Source: Trichobilharzia szidati (Eukaryota > Platyhelminthes > Trematoda > Strigeidida > Schistosomatidae). Taken from it: 64,000 nt of DNA. The stretch covers positions 56,375,228 to 56,439,227 of the forward strand of contig OX235275.1 in the NCBI GenBank assembly GCA_944472155.2, in the 5' to 3' direction. Within the stretch, counting starts at the first letter, position 1; each line of letters opens with the position of its first letter. Below the pieces are notes generated by a model. It saw only the letters and a list, made by a program, of their open reading frames with translations. It had not been told where the DNA came from and did not search any database. The translations under genes and the position numbers were made by a program. Below are positions 54,601 through 60,600 of this stretch, piece by piece.

Positions 54601-57600
54601 GTTTTTATTTATTCCTTTGCGTTCCCGAGTAGAAAAAATGGTTCCAAGCTTAAGCTTCAAAGTCTCAGCAAAGTGGTTGGGGTTACTAGCCTCACACACA
54701 ATAATCCGTCTTTTCCAGCCCTATTAATAGTCGGTAAACTAGGCAAGGTTTAGAAGTACTTTGACCGCAAATATAACCCGAACCCCACTTGTGGTTGGTG
54801 TGCACCATATAACTGAACCACTGACGTTACATGAGAATTACAAACAGACAAATCGATGAACAGCCCTCCTTGCAGAAAAATGTAACGGCTTTAATCGCAA
54901 CAGTTAGCATCAGCACAGATATAAAAGTAGCGAGTGAATATAGAAATGGGCACAATAGAGAACAGATATGAATTTAACAGAGTAGTTTGAAGTTGCCAAT
55001 GACACGTTTATTTATTTTATTTCTGTACGTTCCAAGTGGAACATAGGGCGCCTTCAAGCTAGAGGCTTGGGAGTTTCAGTAGCAGTAGTGTTTATTTTTA
55101 CGGGATGAGGTTGCTAGCCTCATGCCCAACCTTCCCTCTTTACCAGTCTTATTACTGGCTTAACAAGGTAAAGGAGTGCAACGGGCGGGGATCGAACCCC
55201 AGACCATATGCCTGGTTGGCAAACATTCTACTGCTTTGCCACCGACGCCTCCAATGACACATATGGACGAAGTATTTATGACATTGTGAATGATTTTCAG
55301 TCTTGACTAAGTCTTCATTACATTATGGGTAAACCTTTTTTTGATCAAGTCTCACAGTGTGTACAGTATACAGTAATATTTACTGGTCACCACCTTTCGA
55401 GCACAATTTATTGCTACTCATAATCATATCAAGTTAAGTTACTCACACAACTTTCTAACTCCGTTTATATAATTTCATCATTCTTCATCTCTTGATTTAA
55501 TTGGTAGTAGTATTTTCCATAGCGTCAAGAAAAAACTACTCTACATGAATCTTCAATTCAATAGAGATTTATCTGCGGAAACACTGAAAAATCGACTGTC
55601 GCGCTCACTTAAGAAGACCTTCTTCGCAGATGAACTACGACTAACCTTCTCCACAAAACCTATGATTCATGTGAACGTGAAGGATAAGCTACCGCTGCTG
55701 GCCTCATCAATGTGTATCTATCAATTCACCTGCTCGTGTGGAGCCAGGTATGTCGGCCGTACTCAGCACTCGCTTTCCAAACGTATCACCGAGCACTTAC
55801 CAACATGGTTTTACAAAGGAGAAAACCGATGCCCCCGCAGTTCCATCTTAGAACATCTGATAGAATCCGGACACCAAGTTACACCCCAAACAAACTTCAA
55901 AGTCGTCTACAGAGTAAGAAGTAGTCTCCCTAAAGGTGTACGAATCAAACTTCTTCAAACTGCAGAAGCAATGGCGATTCACTTGCTAAGTCCTGAACTC
56001 TGCATACAGAAGAAGTCCGTTCAATCACTACACTTGCAATGGACGTAATCTATCTTATTAGCCGACATGTAAATTCTACCTAATCTTTTCTTCTGTCTCT
56101 TCACTAGTATTATTTTGTCTTCTCAATTGTAACATTTTACATTTTCAACTTTCTTGTTCTCTACCCCCACCCGATTCAATTTCTACACCTCACTACCACT
56201 GTTACTGACTTGAACAACGCTCAGTTTCTAGTCATTCATGTTACGTCATCCAACTTATTCACTCAATTTCACTTCTACTTAATCTCTACCTGTAATTACC
56301 TCTGTTGCTATCCTGACCTAAGTTGTAACATTTTAGCCAATTATATTACGTCATCTAGCTTTTTAACTCAATCTTACTTTAGTTGCTGTCTGATTAACTT
56401 TGTCTCTATACCACATCATTTTTGTATTAACTAATCAATTATCTAAACTTGACAAACCTCATGTACACACACACGCACAAATATCTATATATAAATGCGA
56501 TTGTACAGCTATGTGAATGAATTCGCCGAAAAGAGTCTCTTCGCTGACCGCCTTCTCTTTTTCCATATTTCCAGTAGGAGTGATGAGTCATTCCTATTGC
56601 ACGTGTGTTGGGTGTAGACTCAATGAACAAGGATTCAGTAATCAGTCTCTCTCGCTCTCCACCTACCTATATTACTTCTTAGAATTTTAACCCTCTCCCA
56701 CCCTACTTTGTGGTCGTGTGTTAATGTATGCAGTGCAATTGCTGAGTTTTTTTCTAAATTACTCATCTTCTCGGGGTCAACTATTCTTGCCTTAGCCAAA
56801 TTCTTATGTACTGACAGGCAATCTGACTACCCGTGATCTATTAGTTTGACCTATGTAGTTGACCTAACTCACAATTATTGTAAGGAATTTTGTAAATTAT
56901 ATTATAATTATAATCTACAATGAATTTAATAAGCAGAAAGAAGTCGTCCCTGCGTGTGTCTAAATGGCTTAATTTAATGCCTGAAACTAATAATGGTAGT
57001 GGAATATATGGTACTATTATAATATATAGGCCAGGTTACCCCATACGACGACCAATAGTAGATTTCAGGAATACCCTTACTTATGAATTATCAAAACACT
57101 TAGCTTTAATATTATGCCCAGTTAGAAATCGTTCAAACTCTAGACTAACTAATTGATATGAGAAGAAAAGGAAACTAAATGACATTCAACTAGAGAATGA
57201 TGAAACAATGGTTAGTTTCGATATAACTCGTCTTCCCACTAATCTACCAATCAATATAGCCTTAGAAACAGTTAAAAGAGAACAAACAGCTGACCCCGAA
57301 CTTAGTCATAGGACAAAGTTGCCCATTGAGAACATTGTTTTAGGAATTCAGTTATGCCCCACATCTACTATCTTTAAATTCCAAGGCAAAATATATAGAC
57401 AAAAGGTGTAGCAATGCGATAAATCACCAATATCCCCTATCGTAGCAGATATCTTTATGGACAGCTGGTGAAATATGACCCTTAAGATATTTAAACCTTC
57501 TCCGAAAATATGGTGAAGATATGTGGGTGACACTTTAACAGTGTTAAAAACAGAACATATCTCTAGCTTCCTGACACATATAAACTCACTAGTGGAGGGA

Positions 57601-60600
57601 ATAAAATTCACATTTGAATCGGAAAATGAACAAGGAGAATTAGCTATGTTAGATTGTAAAATAAAACGAACAGGAGAAGGTAAACTGCACACTGGCGTTT
57701 ATAAAAAGCCAACGCATTCTCATATTGGATATTTAGACTTTAATTCATCTCATCCGTTATCTGTCTCTGAAGGTAGGCTCAGTTAAGTGTCTAACAAACC
57801 GAGCGGTAGCACTAATTAACACAAAAAAGACCTAAATGATGAAATAAAACAGATAGAAGAAGCGTTGGTGTTAAATAACTATCCTATAAAATTCATTGGG
57901 AATATCAAAAGAGATCAGAAGTAAAATAAGAGAAATGGTGAAACTAATAATGATAAAATAAATAAGAAAGAATACAAGGTATCCACAGTTTAACCATATA
58001 AGGAGGGGACATCTGAGACACTACGTAGGATTCTTAATAAAGCAGCAATTAGAGTGGTATTCAAACCTACAAACTCACTCGGAGACAAGCTCTGTAGGTT
58101 AAAGGACCCCGTAGGTTGACCTAATTACACAAAATAATATAATTTACAAAATACCTTGCAATGACAATGAGTTAAGTCAACTACATAGGTCAAACTAATA
58201 GATCACGGGTAGTCAGATTGCCTGTCAGTACATAAGAATTTGGCTAAGGCAAGAATAGTTGACCCCGAGAAGATGAGTAATTTAGAAAAAAACTCAGCAA
58301 TTGCACTGCATACATTAACACAGCCGCACAATAGGTAGGGACAAGTAATATAGGTAGGTGGAGAGCGAGAGAGATTGATTACTGAATCCTTGTTCATTGA
58401 GTCTACACCCAACACACGTGCAATAGGAATGACTCATCACTCCTACTGGAAATATGGAAAATACCACTACCAATTAAATCAAGCGATGGAAAGTTATGGA
58501 ATTATATAAACGAAGTTAGAAAGTTGTATGAGTCATGCCTAGATATGATTATGAGCAGTAATAAATTGTGCTCGAAACGTGGTCATCAGTAGATATTACT
58601 GTATAATCCTGTGAGACTTTAGCAAAATAAATTTTACCCATAATGGAATGATACTCTACCACAGTGCACCACAGTCTTAAGTCTTTTCTCAAGGTAATTC
58701 TGTTCGCTTTTAGTATTTCCCTTTGGAAATCAAATTACCAGAACAAATTTTTCACTTATCAGGCTGAAATGAGATAAACAATTACTGTGTGAGGACTGGT
58801 GGCACTGCTCTCAATTGCCAGCATTCTGAGGTAGGTGGTGGAGGTGGGACTCGAACCCAGGAGCCACTGGTTGAAAGTTGAATGCTTAAACTAAATGAGC
58901 TATATGTCTACTAGATTTCTTCATAGACGAAGAGGATGCTTCAACAGGTGCACTGAATATCTCAGCTGCGTTTATCGGTCAGAATTCAAAGTGTCATCAG
59001 CTATTATCGTACAGTTTTTTCCATCACTAAGTTGTGATGTCCATCAGGAATGTTCACTGTTCACACTTTTTGTTTAATTTCATCACCATTGAAATGACTA
59101 GGACAGGTGTTGCAAATACCGAGCCATCCCCGGGGAATATTAGTTGACATACGATTAGGTTAGAAAAGAGTTAGAAGTGATCAAACCAGAACCTAGAATT
59201 AGTCCATGAAGTTTTTGACAACATGCTTTGAAGCATACAGAGAGGTGTCGACTGTCTAGTTAGGATTCTCAGGATTCTAAGAATCAACGAGTGCAGTCTA
59301 TTGATGAGACGGCTCTAAATCGTTTTCAATCGTGCAGAAGTATGCAATCTTTGTAATTCACTCTCATTTCCACTAAACACTCATGTTTATCTATGTGTTG
59401 GTATTTTTTTCTCCTACACATTTTTGCTTATTATTATGAGTTCCTTTGAATCTCTTGTTTCCTTCTTTTCTCTGCGTACGTGTGCTGCATGGAGTGTAGT
59501 AACTTGAACTGGTACTCTTTCTGTGGAAAGTTCTTTGTTGAAATTCAGTTAGTCAGACTAAGTTGCAACCAGAATTTGAACCTACCTGAACAATTACCCC
59601 GCGTTTACGTCTTTATAATAAAGGTTTTTGTATTTCCCAATGAATGAAAAACAAAACGATATTGTTGTTTTTACTGATGTTTCGCTGTTTAATGCTGCTG
59701 CTAATAGCTTTATCAAAGTAGTATTATTAAACCAGAATTTACAAAATCTCAGCATATATATAACAAAGAGTTAACGGGTGAGAAAATTGACAAGTTAGGT
59801 CAAGTTAAAAGGACATATTGAAAGTCAAAAATAACAATGAAGATCACTCAACCAAATAACGAAGTTAACAGTGCGTCTGTTATGATATCAAAACAAGTGT
59901 TGGTTTTTAGGGATTTGATTGGTTACAGGATTTTCATCATGAGCTGACATTAGTTAGAGGACCATTGGAAAACCAGCTGGGAGTACTGGACAGCTTGTTT
60001 CCTCCTAGTCCGGGACTCTTCATCAGTACACACCCACACCACGGGGTTCCACCTCAGGACCTTCTGGTTACAAGGCGAGCTCGTATACCACTAAGCCACT
60101 GGGACCCGATCCAATGGCCCATGAATTCTAACTTCTGCCAATTCACGACATAGCGATCATCGTCAGTCTGGGGTCATTTTTCGTTGTCAAGTTGGTCAAT
60201 TGGTAAAGATAGCAAAACCAAGTGTATATTGTTGGATTTGATCAGTGTATGTTTACATAGTGCACTTGCTTATCACATTCGTGTTGATTTTCTCGCTTCA
60301 TGGGGGAGGGAGGTGTTGTAACCAGGTCACATTCTGTTTTAGTCCGTCATTCCTATTCAGACAATTTGGATTCCACTTGATATGAAGTGCTTCTGATATT
60401 AGACGTTCTTTGTGATTTCTGAAATGCTTTCTGGATTATTTCAATATTGTCAAAATCAATTTTGTGGCCTGATTCTATAGCGTGTGGACGGCCTATGGCT
60501 GGCTGATGATTTTTCAAGCTTTTCTAGTTCAACCAGATTTCTCGGTGGTCGAACAGATGCTCTTCCGCGTTCATTTCTTCTGATTGTGATTTCTCGAGAT

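Larger units (their letters stand above)
55335..58680 (+). mobile_element. PLE P1 copy with inverted terminal repeats and nested P2
   Basis: Terminal repeat 55335-55521 (minus, continuing at 56559-56620 after the P2 insertion) and 58500-58670 (plus). The P2 fragment 55522-56558 is flanked by TTTTCCATA duplications (55513-55521, 56559-56567). A minus EN stretch lies at 56590-56900 and a plus RT/EN body at 56920-58340. Confidence 0.72.
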
